Assembly (NCBI GenBank): GCA_947492105.1 | Contig: CANLMN010000013.1 | Coordinates: forward strand, 1 to 64,000 | DNA from: an uncultured Aquimarina sp. | GTDB lineage: Bacteria > Bacteroidota > Bacteroidia > Flavobacteriales > Flavobacteriaceae | Reading direction: 5' to 3' | Length of the DNA: 64,000 bases | In this document: positions 44,180 through 54,052 of the stretch, in pieces | How positions within the stretch are numbered: the first letter of the stretch is position 1 | Layout of the letters: every line of letters starts with the position of its first letter | Notes under the pieces: generated by a model | The model's database searches: none | What the model was told of the DNA's origin: nothing | The model's input: only the letters and a program-made list of their open reading frames with translations | Translations under genes and position numbers: made by a program

Positions 44180-46144
44180 CTATTTTCTATCAATCACCAA
44201 AGAGCTACTAATTGATACTCCATTCTTGGACGTAATTTTATAAAGATAAAAACCATTGTTTATGGAAGAAACATTGACCGTACGCTCTCCATCTTCTAGC
44301 ACAGAGGTTAAGATTTCTTTTCCTGACATATCATATAGCACAAAACTGATAGAATCTGCAATAACTCCATTTACATATACTATTTCTGAAGCTGGATTTG
44401 GAAACACAGAAAATGTAGTCAGTACCTCTTTACGATCTCTTCCCTCACAGTTTGGAGCTAATTCGCTGTTACTGAAATACAATGTGTACGCTCCATCCTT
44501 GGCAGTCATTACAAAATTATCACCGTCTTTGACCACCCAAAAATCTCCGTCCAAACCGATAGCAGAATCCTTTATTAAAACCGCAGGAGTTTTTTCTCCA
44601 AAACTTTGTGTTGATTTTGATTTCAAATCGTGATAATAAGGAGCTGATTTAGTATTTGCAGCAAACTGTTTTAGTTCACCAGTATTTGCATTCCAGTTGA
44701 TCCTAAATTTACTCACCATATCTAGATTTGGTCCATCTCCCAATACTGTTACATTCTTATAAGAAACCTTATCAAAACTTGGTAGTGCCGTATCAGAAGG
44801 AGCTCCAAAAGCACAAACTCCTGCTTCTGGATTTTCCCTATCATTTTCATTTCTTACTGTCAGCACAAGCTCAATCTCTGCTGTAGCCCCATCATTATCC
44901 ATAGCAACAGCTTTGATACGGTGTTTCCCGATAGACAATCCATTTAATTCTTCAGGATTTGGTGATTTATCATGTCCCCAATTATAAGGAGCAGTTTTCT
45001 CTTTTCTTATCAACTTATTATCAATAAACAACTCTACAAAATCAATAGTGCCGTCACTATCTTCTGCCATTACATCTACTTGTAATTTATACCCTTCTTT
45101 GACTGCTATATTACCTTTTGGATTTAAGAAAGATACTTCTGGTTTTTTATTGCTTGCTGGTGGTGCAGGAGTAGTAGCTCCAGAACACTTCGTAGAATTT
45201 GCCAATTTGGAACGAATTCCCCGTAACACACTTCTCATACGCTCCTTCTGTCCTTTTGTAAACAAATTCATACAAATATCATCACTATAATCCATGTAGT
45301 TTTGTATCATATCTACAGATCCACAAGACCGTTGAGTTCCACAACTAGGGCTAGTATGTGCTTTTTCTGCTAGAGGTGTATCATCTATAAAATCATCTTG
45401 CCCACATCCCTCATCACCAGGTCCCCAAATATGTTCCAATCCGAGAAAATGTCCTACTTCATGGGTCGTAGTCCTTCCTAAATCATAATATTGTTGAAGA
45501 TCGAATTCTTTTCCTTTTTCTTTACTTCCAAAAGTACGTGTTTTCATCACAACACCATCGATAGTTCCTGATTCTCCAGGAAAACTAGAATATCCAAGCC
45601 CTGTATAATTACAAACCCACATATTCAGGTATTGCTCTACATCCCAAGGATCTACTCCCCCACGCTTAGAGGATTTCATACGATCATTTCCATTCCATTT
45701 TTTTACATCAGTCTTTGTCCTTGTAATTCCATCAGTAGGATTGCCATTTGGGTCTACCGTAGCCAAACAAAATTCGACTTGTACATCTGCGGCCTGCGAC
45801 CACTCATTATCTCGGTTTCCGTTCATTCTTCTAAAATCCTCATTAAGCACCTCCATTTGCGAAAGAATTTGTGCTTTACTAATGTTCTCCTTCTTAGTCC
45901 TATATATGACATGAACAACTACAGGAATGGTAATAATTTCTTGATCAATACTTTTTGCTGCGCTTTTTGCCATCTTCGTTATGGCTTTGCGTGCTGCAAT
46001 CCTTTTTTTAGCTTTTTCAGGATTTGTAGCCATCAGGTAATCGGTGCTTTTTACGGAACACCTAGTCGGTCTACTTTTTAATTGCTGAGAAAACATTGAC
46101 ATACCTGTAAGACACAACAATGTCGTAATTACATATTTATTCAT
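44180..46144 (-). CDS. Secreted M43 zinc metalloprotease with Big-like and T9SS domains
   Basis: About 654 aa from the ATG at 46144 (MNKYVITTLLCLTGMSMFSQ, a good signal peptide). A longer frame to 46192 would run over the -7 box. Catalytic motif TTHEVGHFLGLEHIWGPGDE, then MIQNYMDYSDD. After the catalytic domain comes an Ig-like domain (KPEVSFLNPKGNIAVKEGYKLQV ... GATAEIELVLTV), a beta-sandwich of unknown type (about 450-570) and a type IX C-terminal domain (VFPNPASEIVYVNG ... NGFYLYKI). Same catalytic layout as the neighbour but different accessory domains, so the two probably arose by duplication and domain exchange. Confidence 0.9.
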   Translation of the reverse strand: MNKYVITTLLCLTGMSMFSQQLKSRPTRCSVKSTDYLMATNPEKAKKRIAARKAITKMAKSAAKSIDQEIITIPVVVHVIYRTKKENISKAQILSQMEVLNEDFRRMNGNRDNEWSQAADVQVEFCLATVDPNGNPTDGITRTKTDVKKWNGNDRMKSSKRGGVDPWDVEQYLNMWVCNYTGLGYSSFPGESGTIDGVVMKTRTFGSKEKGKEFDLQQYYDLGRTTTHEVGHFLGLEHIWGPGDEGCGQDDFIDDTPLAEKAHTSPSCGTQRSCGSVDMIQNYMDYSDDICMNLFTKGQKERMRSVLRGIRSKLANSTKCSGATTPAPPASNKKPEVSFLNPKGNIAVKEGYKLQVDVMAEDSDGTIDFVELFIDNKLIRKEKTAPYNWGHDKSPNPEELNGLSIGKHRIKAVAMDNDGATAEIELVLTVRNENDRENPEAGVCAFGAPSDTALPSFDKVSYKNVTVLGDGPNLDMVSKFRINWNANTGELKQFAANTKSAPYYHDLKSKSTQSFGEKTPAVLIKDSAIGLDGDFWVVKDGDNFVMTAKDGAYTLYFSNSELAPNCEGRDRKEVLTTFSVFPNPASEIVYVNGVIADSISFVLYDMSGKEILTSVLEDGERTVNVSSINNGFYLYKITSKNGVSISSSLVIDRK

Positions 46145-46189
46145 AAAATTGAGTTGAGTGTGTATGATACATACACTAGTTAGTTCTGT

Positions 46190-46197
46190 CAAAATTA
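46190..46197 (-). promoter_or_regulatory. Candidate -7 box for the second M43 gene
   Basis: Minus-strand TAATTTTG fits TAnnTTTG, 46 bp upstream of the ATG at 46144, supporting that start. Confidence 0.45.
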
Positions 46198-46730
46198 ACT
46201 TTGCATACGTTATTCACAGAATAGAACATCTATACAAAATCTTTACAATTCTAACAAAAACAACCTTTTACATGGAATAAAACCAAAAAGTGACACCCAA
46301 TCTCTATTTTGCCATGTTTTAGTCCTTAAAACACCCTTATTATTTCTATTTATGTTTTATAGCTACCGCTGATACAAAAACTATAAAACACCTACCTAAA
46401 AAAACAAAATCATGGTTATCAGTTAGGAAATAAACCACCCTCACACGAACTCTTTATCTGTAACTAGAATTTTCTATTCTCAAAAAAATCACTCCCTACC
46501 ATTATTCGTACAATGAGCCTTCTCTATACGGATATCAAAAAAGTCACTTTTCAGTAAAAGCTTTTAGCACGTTCCTGATACACATAGAGAAAAATCACAA
46601 AAAACATCTCATGAGTCTAGTACTACAACAACACCGCAAAAACAGTAATCGTCTATATTCATTAAACAAATTCTACCAAAAACTATCCATTCTATTTATT
46701 TAAATAAAAAAATGATCAGATTCTACAAAA
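46198..46730. other. Intergenic region without recognised features
   Basis: More than 500 bp, AT-rich, no gene, repeat or tRNA recognised on either strand. Confidence 0.4.
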
Positions 46731-46735
46731 AAAAC

Positions 46736-46743
46736 TATATTTG
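46736..46743 (+). promoter_or_regulatory. Candidate -7 box for rpsO
   Basis: TATATTTG fits TAnnTTTG, 54 bp before the ATG at 46798. Confidence 0.5.
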
Positions 46744-46797
46744 CACACTGATAGAAAATCTATCAATACATAAAAATGATTTAAAAACAATATTGGA

Positions 46798-47067
46798 ATG
46801 TATTTAACAAAAGAAGTTAAAGAAGAGATTTTTGCCAAATACGGTAAAAACAAAAATGATTCTGGAACGGCAGAAGCGCAAATTGCACTGTTCACTCATA
46901 GAATTACACACCTTACAGAGCATCTTAAAAAAAATCGTAAAGATTACAACACAGAGCGTTCTTTGGTAAAATTAGTAGGTAAAAGAAGAGATTTATTAGA
47001 TTACCTTACTAAAAAAGATATCTTGAGATATCGTGCTATAGTAAAAGAATTAGGATTAAGAAAATAA
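46798..47067 (+). CDS. rpsO: 30S ribosomal protein S15
   Basis: 89 aa. DSGTAEAQIALFTHRITHLTEHLK, KDYNTERSLVKLVGKRRDLLDYL and the end YRAIVKELGLRK are canonical. S15 binds 16S rRNA helix 22 early in 30S assembly. Followed by a terminator and then pnp, the common bacterial order; the pnp message may read through or have its own start. Confidence 0.98.
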   Translation: MYLTKEVKEEIFAKYGKNKNDSGTAEAQIALFTHRITHLTEHLKKNRKDYNTERSLVKLVGKRRDLLDYLTKKDILRYRAIVKELGLRK

Positions 47068-47072
47068 TTTTC

Positions 47073-47100
47073 AAAAAAGGGGCCTTGCGCCCCTTTTTTC
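47073..47100 (+). terminator. rpsO terminator
   Basis: AAAAAAGGGGC / GCCCCTTTTTT hairpin directly after rpsO. Confidence 0.8.
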
Positions 47101-47273
47101 ATACACTGTTGCCGTTCTTTTTGACAAAGAATTGTACGCAGAGCCTTAGTTTTTCATTGGTCAACCTCTACAACACAACAACAGCGTTTTTATGACAACA
47201 TAAAAACATCGACCATTGTTTAATAAAAACCTATTCGCTATTACACGAATCGGGTTTTAATGAAAAAAAATTT

Positions 47274-49472
47274 ATGATCCCAAAAGTTTTTAAAGAGGTT
47301 ATTGACCTCGGAGACGGTAGAGAAATCTCTATTGAAACTGGAAAGTTAGCCAAGCAAGCCCATGGTTCTGTTGTGGTACAGTCCGGAAAATGTATGTTGC
47401 TTTGTACTGTAGTATCTAATTATGAATCCAAAGATTTAGATTTTTTACCACTAACAGTAGACTATCGTGAGAAGTTTGCAGCAGCAGGTCGCTATCCAGG
47501 TGGTTTCTTCAAGAGAGAGGCACGTCCAAGTGACGGCGAAGTATTAACGATGCGTTTAGTAGATCGTGTATTACGCCCGTTATTCCCTAAAGATTACCAT
47601 GCTGAAACTCAAGTAATGATCCAATTAATGTCTCATGATGATGACGTTATGCCGGATGCAATGGCAGGATTAGCAGCTTCTGCAGCTATTCAATTATCTG
47701 ATTTTCCATTTGAATGTGCTATCTCTGAAGCAAGAGTTGGTCGTATCAACGGAGAATTCGTGATCAACCCAACTAGAGCGCAATTAGAAGAATCTGATAT
47801 CGATATGATGATTGGAGCTTCTGCGGATTCAGTGATGATGGTTGAAGGTGAAATGAATGAGATTTCTGAAGAAGAAATGGCAGATGCTATTAAGTTTGCA
47901 CATGAAGCCATAAAGGTACAATGTGCTGCTCAATTACGCCTTGCTGAAGCTTTTGGAAAAAAAGAAGTACGCGAGTACCCTGCAGAAAGAGAAGATGAAG
48001 ATCTCAAGAAAAAGATACATGAGATGGCATATGACAAGGTCTATGCAATCGCACAGGCTGGATCTGCTAAGCATGAACGTAGTACTGCTTTTAAAGAAAT
48101 ACACGAAGAAATTCTGGCAACCTTTTCAGAAGAAGAACTTGAAGATTTTGGAGATTTAGTTTCTAAATACTATCGCTCTGCCGAAAAAACAGCAATACGT
48201 GACCTTACTTTGAATGAAGGATTACGTTTGGACGGAAGAAAAACGGATGAAATCAGACCTATCTGGTGTGAGGTTGATTATTTACCCTCAACACACGGTT
48301 CTTCTATTTTTACTCGTGGAGAAACGCAAGCATTAGCTACAGTTACTCTAGGAACTTCTAGAGAAGCAAACAAAATCGACATGCCTTCTTACGAAGGAGA
48401 AGAATCTTTCTACTTACATTATAACTTCCCTCCTTTCTGTACAGGAGAAGCTAGACCTATTAGAGGTACTTCTCGTAGAGAGGTAGGACATGGAAACCTA
48501 GCGCAACGTGCTCTCAAAGGTATGATCCCTGCAGATTGTCCTTATACAGTACGTGTAGTATCCGAAGTATTAGAATCCAACGGTTCTTCCTCTATGGCTA
48601 CCGTTTGTAGTGGTACCATGGCACTGATGGATGCTGGTGTACAATTAACCAAACCTGTTTCTGGAATTGCTATGGGATTAATCTCTGATGCTGAGTCTGG
48701 AAAATATGCGGTATTATCAGATATCCTAGGAGACGAAGATCACCTTGGTGATATGGACTTTAAAGTTACTGGAACGGCTGATGGAATTACAGCTTGTCAA
48801 ATGGACATCAAAGTCAAAGGTCTAAGTTATGAGATCCTTGTAAACGCATTGCAACAAGCACGTCAAGGTCGTTTACATATCTTAGAAAAGCTAACCGACA
48901 CTATCCCTACTCCTAACTCGGATGTAAAAGCACATGCTCCAAAAATGGTAACTGCTGTTATTGCCAATGAATATATTGGTGCATTGATAGGACCTGGAGG
49001 AAAAGTAATTCAAGAATTACAAAAGGAAACAGGATGTACAATAGTAATTAATGAAGATCCTGTTACAGAAGAAGGAATAGTAGAAATTCTTGGTACCAGC
49101 CAAGAAGGTATCGATACAGTATTAGCAAAAATTGATTCTATCACGTTCAAACCAGTGGTTAACAATTCATACAAAGTCAAAGTTATAAAAATGCTTGATT
49201 TTGGTGCTGTTGTAGAATATCAAGATGCTCCAGGAAACGAAGTACTTTTACATGTTTCGGAACTCGCTTGGGAACGCACAGAAAACGTTAGCGATGTAGT
49301 CAACATGGGTGATGTTTTTGATGTAAAATATTTTGGTATTGATTCTAGAACACGTAAGGAAAAAGTATCTCGTAAAGCACTACTTCCTCGTCCTCCAAGA
49401 CCAGAAGGTGGAGCTCCAAAAGAAGATAGAAAACCACGCGAAGATCGCAAACCAAGAGAAAAAAGAAACTAA
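47274..49472 (+). CDS. pnp: Polyribonucleotide nucleotidyltransferase
   Basis: 732 aa. Two RNase PH domains ([40 protein letters not shown]; then [39 protein letters not shown]), a KH domain ([22 protein letters not shown]) and an S1 domain ([32 protein letters not shown]), ending in a basic tail rich in Arg-Lys-Glu. Degrades RNA 3'-5' with phosphate; part of the degradosome. Full length, no anomaly. Confidence 0.97.
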   Translation: MIPKVFKEVIDLGDGREISIETGKLAKQAHGSVVVQSGKCMLLCTVVSNYESKDLDFLPLTVDYREKFAAAGRYPGGFFKREARPSDGEVLTMRLVDRVLRPLFPKDYHAETQVMIQLMSHDDDVMPDAMAGLAASAAIQLSDFPFECAISEARVGRINGEFVINPTRAQLEESDIDMMIGASADSVMMVEGEMNEISEEEMADAIKFAHEAIKVQCAAQLRLAEAFGKKEVREYPAEREDEDLKKKIHEMAYDKVYAIAQAGSAKHERSTAFKEIHEEILATFSEEELEDFGDLVSKYYRSAEKTAIRDLTLNEGLRLDGRKTDEIRPIWCEVDYLPSTHGSSIFTRGETQALATVTLGTSREANKIDMPSYEGEESFYLHYNFPPFCTGEARPIRGTSRREVGHGNLAQRALKGMIPADCPYTVRVVSEVLESNGSSSMATVCSGTMALMDAGVQLTKPVSGIAMGLISDAESGKYAVLSDILGDEDHLGDMDFKVTGTADGITACQMDIKVKGLSYEILVNALQQARQGRLHILEKLTDTIPTPNSDVKAHAPKMVTAVIANEYIGALIGPGGKVIQELQKETGCTIVINEDPVTEEGIVEILGTSQEGIDTVLAKIDSITFKPVVNNSYKVKVIKMLDFGAVVEYQDAPGNEVLLHVSELAWERTENVSDVVNMGDVFDVKYFGIDSRTRKEKVSRKALLPRPPRPEGGAPKEDRKPREDRKPREKRN

Positions 49473-49500
49473 TCCATTAGTTTTTTGTCTCAATATTATT

Positions 49501-49529
49501 AGAAAAGCCTCATTCAATGAGGCTTTTCT
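49501..49529 (+). terminator. pnp terminator
   Basis: Perfect stem AGAAAAGCCTCA / TGAGGCTTTTCT, loop TTCAA. Confidence 0.85.
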
Positions 49530-49604
49530 GTGTTTTGTTGCAAATGGCATTATAATTGCTAATTTTGCACTGAAGAAATTGTTTTTAATCTTATACTCCT
49601 AAAA

Positions 49605-50576
49605 ATGAAAAAACTACTGCCCTTTATATTAATTTTCATCACAACTGCTACTTATTGTCAAAATCTCATAGAAAATGGAGGTTTTGAGTCCGGGGTACAA
49701 TCTTGGAAAAACCTTTCTTCCGAAACGTCGAATGCTGTTTTCTCTTTAGATACAGACACTCCTATGGAAGGTCGTAATAGTCTAAAAATTGAAATCAATC
49801 AATTAGGAGCAAATCCTTGGGATGTACAAACCATACAAGGCTTTCCTTCCAAACAACAAAAAAAATACACGTTACGCCTACAAGCCAAAGCCAAGACGGC
49901 AGGAAGTAAATTCCGGGTACAGGTACAAAACAAAACCTACACAAGTATCGATTTTGAAGCAACAACGGAATGGAAAGAATATACTTGGAACTTTGAAGCC
50001 AAAGAAGATGATCTTGAGTTAGCGCTTCATTTTTTTGAAAAAAACACTTTCTTTATCGATCATATTACTCTCAGCCAAGAATCAAACAAAAATAAAAGTA
50101 GCGCTACCACTAATATGATTCCAAATGGAGATCTAGAAAATGGTGACGAGGGATGGATCAATATTATAGATAATGGTGCAAAAGCCATTTATAGTATTAA
50201 TGAAGACAGTCCGTACGCTGGAAAAAAATCACTCCGTGTATTAGTCCTAAGTTTAGGAGCTAACACCTGGGATATCCAAAGCATCAACAATTTTGCTTCT
50301 GCAAAAGGACAAAAATATCGTCTTACTTTTATGGCCAAAGCAAGTAAACCAAGCAAAAAAATTAAAGCACAAATTCAGCATAACGACAAAAAAATCTATA
50401 TTCCGAAAGACTATATATTAACTACTGAATGGAAAAAGTATGAATGGGTGTTTAGTGCACAAGCAAATGATATGGAAATTGCCTTTCAATACCTAAGCAC
50501 TGGTTTATATGAAATAGATTCATTATCGATAACCCCTGTAACAAAAAAGAAAAAGAAGAAAAAAAAGAAAAAATAA
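49605..50576 (+). CDS. Secreted two-domain carbohydrate-binding-like protein, paralogue 1
   Basis: 323 aa with signal peptide KKLLPFILIFITTATYC. Two repeats of a CBM4/9-like beta-sandwich of about 145 aa: NLIENGGFESGVQSWKN ... GANPWDVQTIQ ... TEWKEYTWNFEAKEDDLELALHF and NGDLENGDEGWIN ... GANTWDIQSINN ... TEWKKYEWVFSAQANDMEIAFQY. No catalytic domain and no type IX C-terminal domain; instead it ends in a run of about ten lysines. First of four tandem paralogues. May bind polysaccharide outside the cell; ligand unknown. Confidence 0.75.
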   Translation: MKKLLPFILIFITTATYCQNLIENGGFESGVQSWKNLSSETSNAVFSLDTDTPMEGRNSLKIEINQLGANPWDVQTIQGFPSKQQKKYTLRLQAKAKTAGSKFRVQVQNKTYTSIDFEATTEWKEYTWNFEAKEDDLELALHFFEKNTFFIDHITLSQESNKNKSSATTNMIPNGDLENGDEGWINIIDNGAKAIYSINEDSPYAGKKSLRVLVLSLGANTWDIQSINNFASAKGQKYRLTFMAKASKPSKKIKAQIQHNDKKIYIPKDYILTTEWKKYEWVFSAQANDMEIAFQYLSTGLYEIDSLSITPVTKKKKKKKKKK

Positions 50577-50629
50577 TATCATTTTAAACACTCTAATAAA
50601 TTAGCTCTTTTTTAAAGTTTTATACTATT

Positions 50630-50760
50630 TGTTGTTTGAATTTACCGGAAAGAGAAATTAAGTTTTTTTGTTTCAGCTTCAGCAGAAAAATCAAGCATAG
50701 CCTTAATTACGGTTTATTCTTATGCTGAAGCTCAGGCGAAAAAAGAAAATTTTACACCAG
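50630..50760 (+). repeat. Dispersed repeat family N, copy 2
   Basis: Matches 17203-17340. Inverted arms AGCTTCAGCA (about 50675) and TGCTGAAGCT (about 50723) flank TCAAGCATAGCC and TTACGGTTTATTC. A diverged third unit (TTCAAGCATAGTC ... TACGGTTTAATTTTAGC, about 50895-50945) follows. The rest of the gap to 51249 is AT-rich without a recognised gene. Confidence 0.6.
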
Positions 50761-51249
50761 TAGATTCAAATAATAAATGGTCTCACCATCATTAAGAGCA
50801 AATAAAAACAGAAATTATTACAATAATAGGTTATTAAAAATTTCATTGTACGCTAAAAGAATTTAAAATAGTCCTCATTAGTTCATACTACAAAATTCAA
50901 GCATAGTCAGCCGCTACGGTTTAATTTTAGCGCGGAAAAATAGTAGAAAAAGAAGCGCATTATTAGCCTGCAACTATTTTTTAAATGATAGTATTAGTAA
51001 GAAACTGTCAAAAAAGCGACAAATTATTAGACAATAATTGTATTCTTACTAGTTTTGATTGCAAAGTAAGAAGAAATTTTCATTTTATATTTTAGTTATA
51101 TTTGTGAATATCAAAGTATATTATTGTAATTTTAAAAATCTACTTAAGTTTAGATACTAAAAACACTAAAAACATGGTTTTATACCGGAAACTCAGACTA
51201 AATCAATACTACGCCATCTTTCATGTGAATTGAGGCTAAATATATACAT

Positions 51250-52206
51250 ATGTTACTTAAAAAAATCTCCCCCCCCGTATTTTTCTTTATTTTATTTACA
51301 AACTGTATCAATGCTCAGAATCTAATTATTAATAGTCATTTTAAGAATGACTTATACGAATGGACTACTATCTCGGACAACCACGCTAATGCGAGTTTTG
51401 AGATCGACAAAGAAGGTTCTCATGATGGTTCCAAATTCCTAAATATAAAAGTAGGTAGATTAGGTGATAACCTTTGGGATGTACAAGCATACCAACAATT
51501 CCCTTCAAAAAAAGGGACATTTTACACCTTGACCTTTATGGCCAAATCTGTACTGAATCACAAAAGAATGCGTGTACAATTACAAAAGAAAAGTTATACA
51601 CCAGTAGATTATACACTAACCAACACTTGGAAAGAATACACGTACAAATTCCAAGCAAAGGAGAATGACTTACAACTAGGTTTTCATTTTGTGGAATTGG
51701 GAGTTTTCCAAATAGATAATGTTGTTATCACCAAATCTAAAAAACCTAAAAAAAACGATGAAGGAGTTCTTTCTAACGGTAGTTTTGAAAACGGTATGGA
51801 CGGATGGCAAAACCTTGCGGAGAACGGTGGCAATGCAATTTATGAACTAAATAGTGAAAAACCTTATGTAGGCAATTACTCTCTAAAAGTTGACGTACGC
51901 TATTTTGGAGAAAATCCTTGGGATCTACAGAGTATTCATGATTTTGACAGTTCAAAAAACAAAACATATATGTTAACTTTTTATGCAAAAGCTAAAAAAG
52001 ATAATAAGAAGGTTATAGTACAAATCCAAAAAAACAAAGAGAATATTTATATTCCAAAAGAGTTTGTTTTGACACGCTTTTGGAAACGTTATCAATGGAT
52101 TTTTAAAGCTAGTTCTGATGATATGCAACTTGCCTTCCAGCATGTAGACAAAGGAGTTTTTGAGTTTGATCAGATTAGTATTTCAAAATATCGAGCCAAA
52201 AAATAA
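51250..52206 (+). CDS. Secreted two-domain carbohydrate-binding-like protein, paralogue 2
   Basis: 318 aa. Signal peptide LLKKISPPVFFFILFTNCINAQ; an alternative lipoprotein reading at FTNC is possible but the A-Q site fits better. Domain 1: NLIINSHFKNDLYEWTT ... GDNLWDVQAYQQF ... NTWKEYTYKFQAKENDLQLGFHF. Domain 2: SNGSFENGMDGWQNLAENGG ... GENPWDLQSIHDF ... RFWKRYQWIFKASSDDMQLAFQH. The linker is short and Lys-rich. The start codon is followed by a C8 tract (about 51271), a possible slippage site. Same architecture as its three neighbours, with the first repeat more diverged. Confidence 0.75.
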   Translation: MLLKKISPPVFFFILFTNCINAQNLIINSHFKNDLYEWTTISDNHANASFEIDKEGSHDGSKFLNIKVGRLGDNLWDVQAYQQFPSKKGTFYTLTFMAKSVLNHKRMRVQLQKKSYTPVDYTLTNTWKEYTYKFQAKENDLQLGFHFVELGVFQIDNVVITKSKKPKKNDEGVLSNGSFENGMDGWQNLAENGGNAIYELNSEKPYVGNYSLKVDVRYFGENPWDLQSIHDFDSSKNKTYMLTFYAKAKKDNKKVIVQIQKNKENIYIPKEFVLTRFWKRYQWIFKASSDDMQLAFQHVDKGVFEFDQISISKYRAKK

Positions 52207-52288
52207 CACAGCTATTTTTCCCTACACTTTGGTCATTGACCGTATATCTTAACTCTTTTTTCCCAAAAAATAGATTAGAATCAACCAT

Positions 52289-52341
52289 ATTTCGTTACCT
52301 TCTCATTCATAGTAGTGCTATGAATGAGAAGGTAACGAAAT
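52289..52341. repeat. Perfect 24-bp inverted repeat
   Basis: Left arm 52289-52312 (ATTTCGTTACCTTCTC ...) is the exact complement of the right arm 52318-52341, loop TAGTG. It lacks a U-tract on either strand, so it is not a typical terminator, though it lies 83 bp after the stop of paralogue 2. Confidence 0.8.
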
Positions 52342-52357
52342 GCGGCTTATTAGGTCC

Positions 52358-52425
52358 AATACCATTTATCCTTTGAATTTACTTGGATAAAACTTTCTTT
52401 CCCGGTAAGTCAAAAAATCAAAAAT
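52358..52425 (+). repeat. Possible partial family N repeat
   Basis: AATACCATTTATCC-TTTGAATTTAC followed by TTTCCCGGTAAGTC resembles the first 40 bp of family N copies. Truncated or diverged. Confidence 0.35.
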
Positions 52426-52563
52426 AAGTTTATTAAAAGGAACTACACACCCTAATTAACACTCTATTTTGACACAATCCTGTGTCATATATACACATTT
52501 ACATCTACTTCATACAGCAAAACCTACAATTTGCCCATGCCATACTCGTCAACCTGAATCAAT

Positions 52564-52597
52564 TTTATTTGTAATTCTAATTAGAATTACAAATAAA
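52564..52597. repeat. Perfect 34-bp palindrome
   Basis: TTTATTTGTAATTCTAA (52564-52580) directly followed by its exact complement, no loop. It lies in the 650-bp spacer before paralogue 3. Could be a protein-binding site or the remains of a mobile element. Confidence 0.75.
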
Positions 52598-52856
52598 CTA
52601 AAGCTCTGAACGTCAAAACTACTTTGTTAAAATCAAAAAAATTAACAGTATCTATAAGTAATTTAAAGTTAAAACCTAAAAAATTTAAGATGTCCGTAAT
52701 ACCTTACATATTTACACCCCAAAAAGCCACTTTATCGCTATAGTGACCGCTCAACGATCGAGAACATAACTTACCTAGAACAAAACATATAACAATAAAA
52801 ATGGCATATTTTTTGGATACTTTTTTATAAATTGCACCATTAAAAAAACCCAAACA

Positions 52857-53828
52857 ATGAAAAAACGTATATTTTTTATCTTTTTAATTACATGTACCTA
52901 CTTATCTGCTCAAAAAAATTTAATTAAGAATGGAGGATTTGAAAACAACTTAAGTAATTGGACTAATTTATCAGAAAATGGAGCCAAAGCTAAATTCTCT
53001 GCCGCTCCACACGACAAACAAATCGGATCTAATTGTTTCAAAATAAACGTATTGTCTCTTGGATCAAATTTATGGGACGCCCAAAGTTTTCAGAGTTTTG
53101 AATCCAAGAAAAACAAGACATATACCATTACCTTCTCAGCAAAAAGTACGATGCCTGGAAAAGAAGTTACTTTTCAAATACAAAACAAAACATTCACTCC
53201 AAAAACTTTCTTTCTTGATTCTGACTGGAACAATTATAGCTGGCAATTCACAGCCAAGGAAAACGACTTGCAGTTAGCTATGCAATTTACACAAAAAGGC
53301 ACCTTTTACATTGATAATATCGTCATCTTAGAAACAAAGAAAGGCAAAGGTATTCTAGCACTTACCAAAAAGTCAAAAGGAAAGAAAATCATAGAGAATG
53401 GAAACTTTGAACAAGGATATAATGGTTGGATGAACATGACTGATGGTGGTGGAAAAGTGGAATACAAACTGAACACTACAAAACCCTTTGAAGGTAGGAA
53501 TTCAATGCAAGTTATGGTCATGAGATTTGGTAATAACACATGGGATATCCAAAGTGTCAGTAAAATAAATGTAAAAAAAGGCAGGCAGTACAAAGTTACT
53601 TTTTACTCGCGAGCTGGTGGAAGAAATAAAAGAGTAAAAGCTCAAATACAAGATAATCCCAAGAAAATTTATCATGCCTTTGAATTCAAAACAGAAGATG
53701 CTTGGCAAAAGCATGAATTTGAATTTACCGCAGAATCTGATACGATGGAGTTAACTTTTCAACACATTAGTACTGGTATCGTAGAATACGACAACGTTTC
53801 TATTGAACCTATGGGAAAAAAGCGCTAG
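52857..53828 (+). CDS. Secreted two-domain carbohydrate-binding-like protein, paralogue 3
   Basis: 323 aa. Signal peptide KKRIFFIFLITCTYLSAQ. Domain 1: NLIKNGGFENNLSNWTNLSE ... GSNLWDAQSFQSF ... SDWNNYSWQFTAKENDLQLAMQF. Domain 2: IENGNFEQGYNGWMNMTDGG ... GNNTWDIQSVSKI ... DAWQKHEFEFTAESDTMELTFQH. Linker KKGKGILALTKKSKGKK is basic. Together with paralogue 4 it forms the closer pair (shared VKAQIQDNPKKIYH-type segment). Ends MGKKR. Function as for the family: binding, no visible enzyme. Confidence 0.75.
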   Translation: MKKRIFFIFLITCTYLSAQKNLIKNGGFENNLSNWTNLSENGAKAKFSAAPHDKQIGSNCFKINVLSLGSNLWDAQSFQSFESKKNKTYTITFSAKSTMPGKEVTFQIQNKTFTPKTFFLDSDWNNYSWQFTAKENDLQLAMQFTQKGTFYIDNIVILETKKGKGILALTKKSKGKKIIENGNFEQGYNGWMNMTDGGGKVEYKLNTTKPFEGRNSMQVMVMRFGNNTWDIQSVSKINVKKGRQYKVTFYSRAGGRNKRVKAQIQDNPKKIYHAFEFKTEDAWQKHEFEFTAESDTMELTFQHISTGIVEYDNVSIEPMGKKR

Positions 53829-53840
53829 TTGGCCATTAAA

Positions 53841-53998
53841 ACCAAACTAGCTATATATCTTGGCATAACTACTTGTTCTTTTTACATCAAAATACCCTGT
53901 CCGTATATTCCATAGCCAAGGGGCTATGTAATAGAATTACGGTATTTTTACATAAAAAAACAACAATGTCATTAATACGAATTTGCACACCTATTTAG
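53841..53998 (+). repeat. Dispersed repeat family M, copy 3
   Basis: ACCAAACTAGCTATATATC, TACCCTGTCCGTATATTCCA, TAGCCAAGGGGCTATG and ACAACAATGTCATTAATACG, ending at TTTAGGTATAA. Same order as 41796-41946. Confidence 0.65.
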
Positions 53999-54015
53999 GT
54001 ATAAAATATTCTTTT

Positions 54016-54052
54016 AAAAAGCCTTTGTATTCTTTATACAAAGGCTTTTTTT
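54016..54052 (+). terminator. Terminator downstream of paralogue 3
   Basis: Perfect stem AAAAAGCCTTTGTAT / ATACAAAGGCTTTTT, loop TCTTT, U-tract. It lies behind the family M copy, 188 bp from the stop. Confidence 0.8.

Noticed and set aside
42074-46144. The two M43 proteases as part of a mobile island
   Set aside because: They have own promoters and terminators and ordinary composition; a local duplication explains them. No integrase or repeat borders them except one family M copy.
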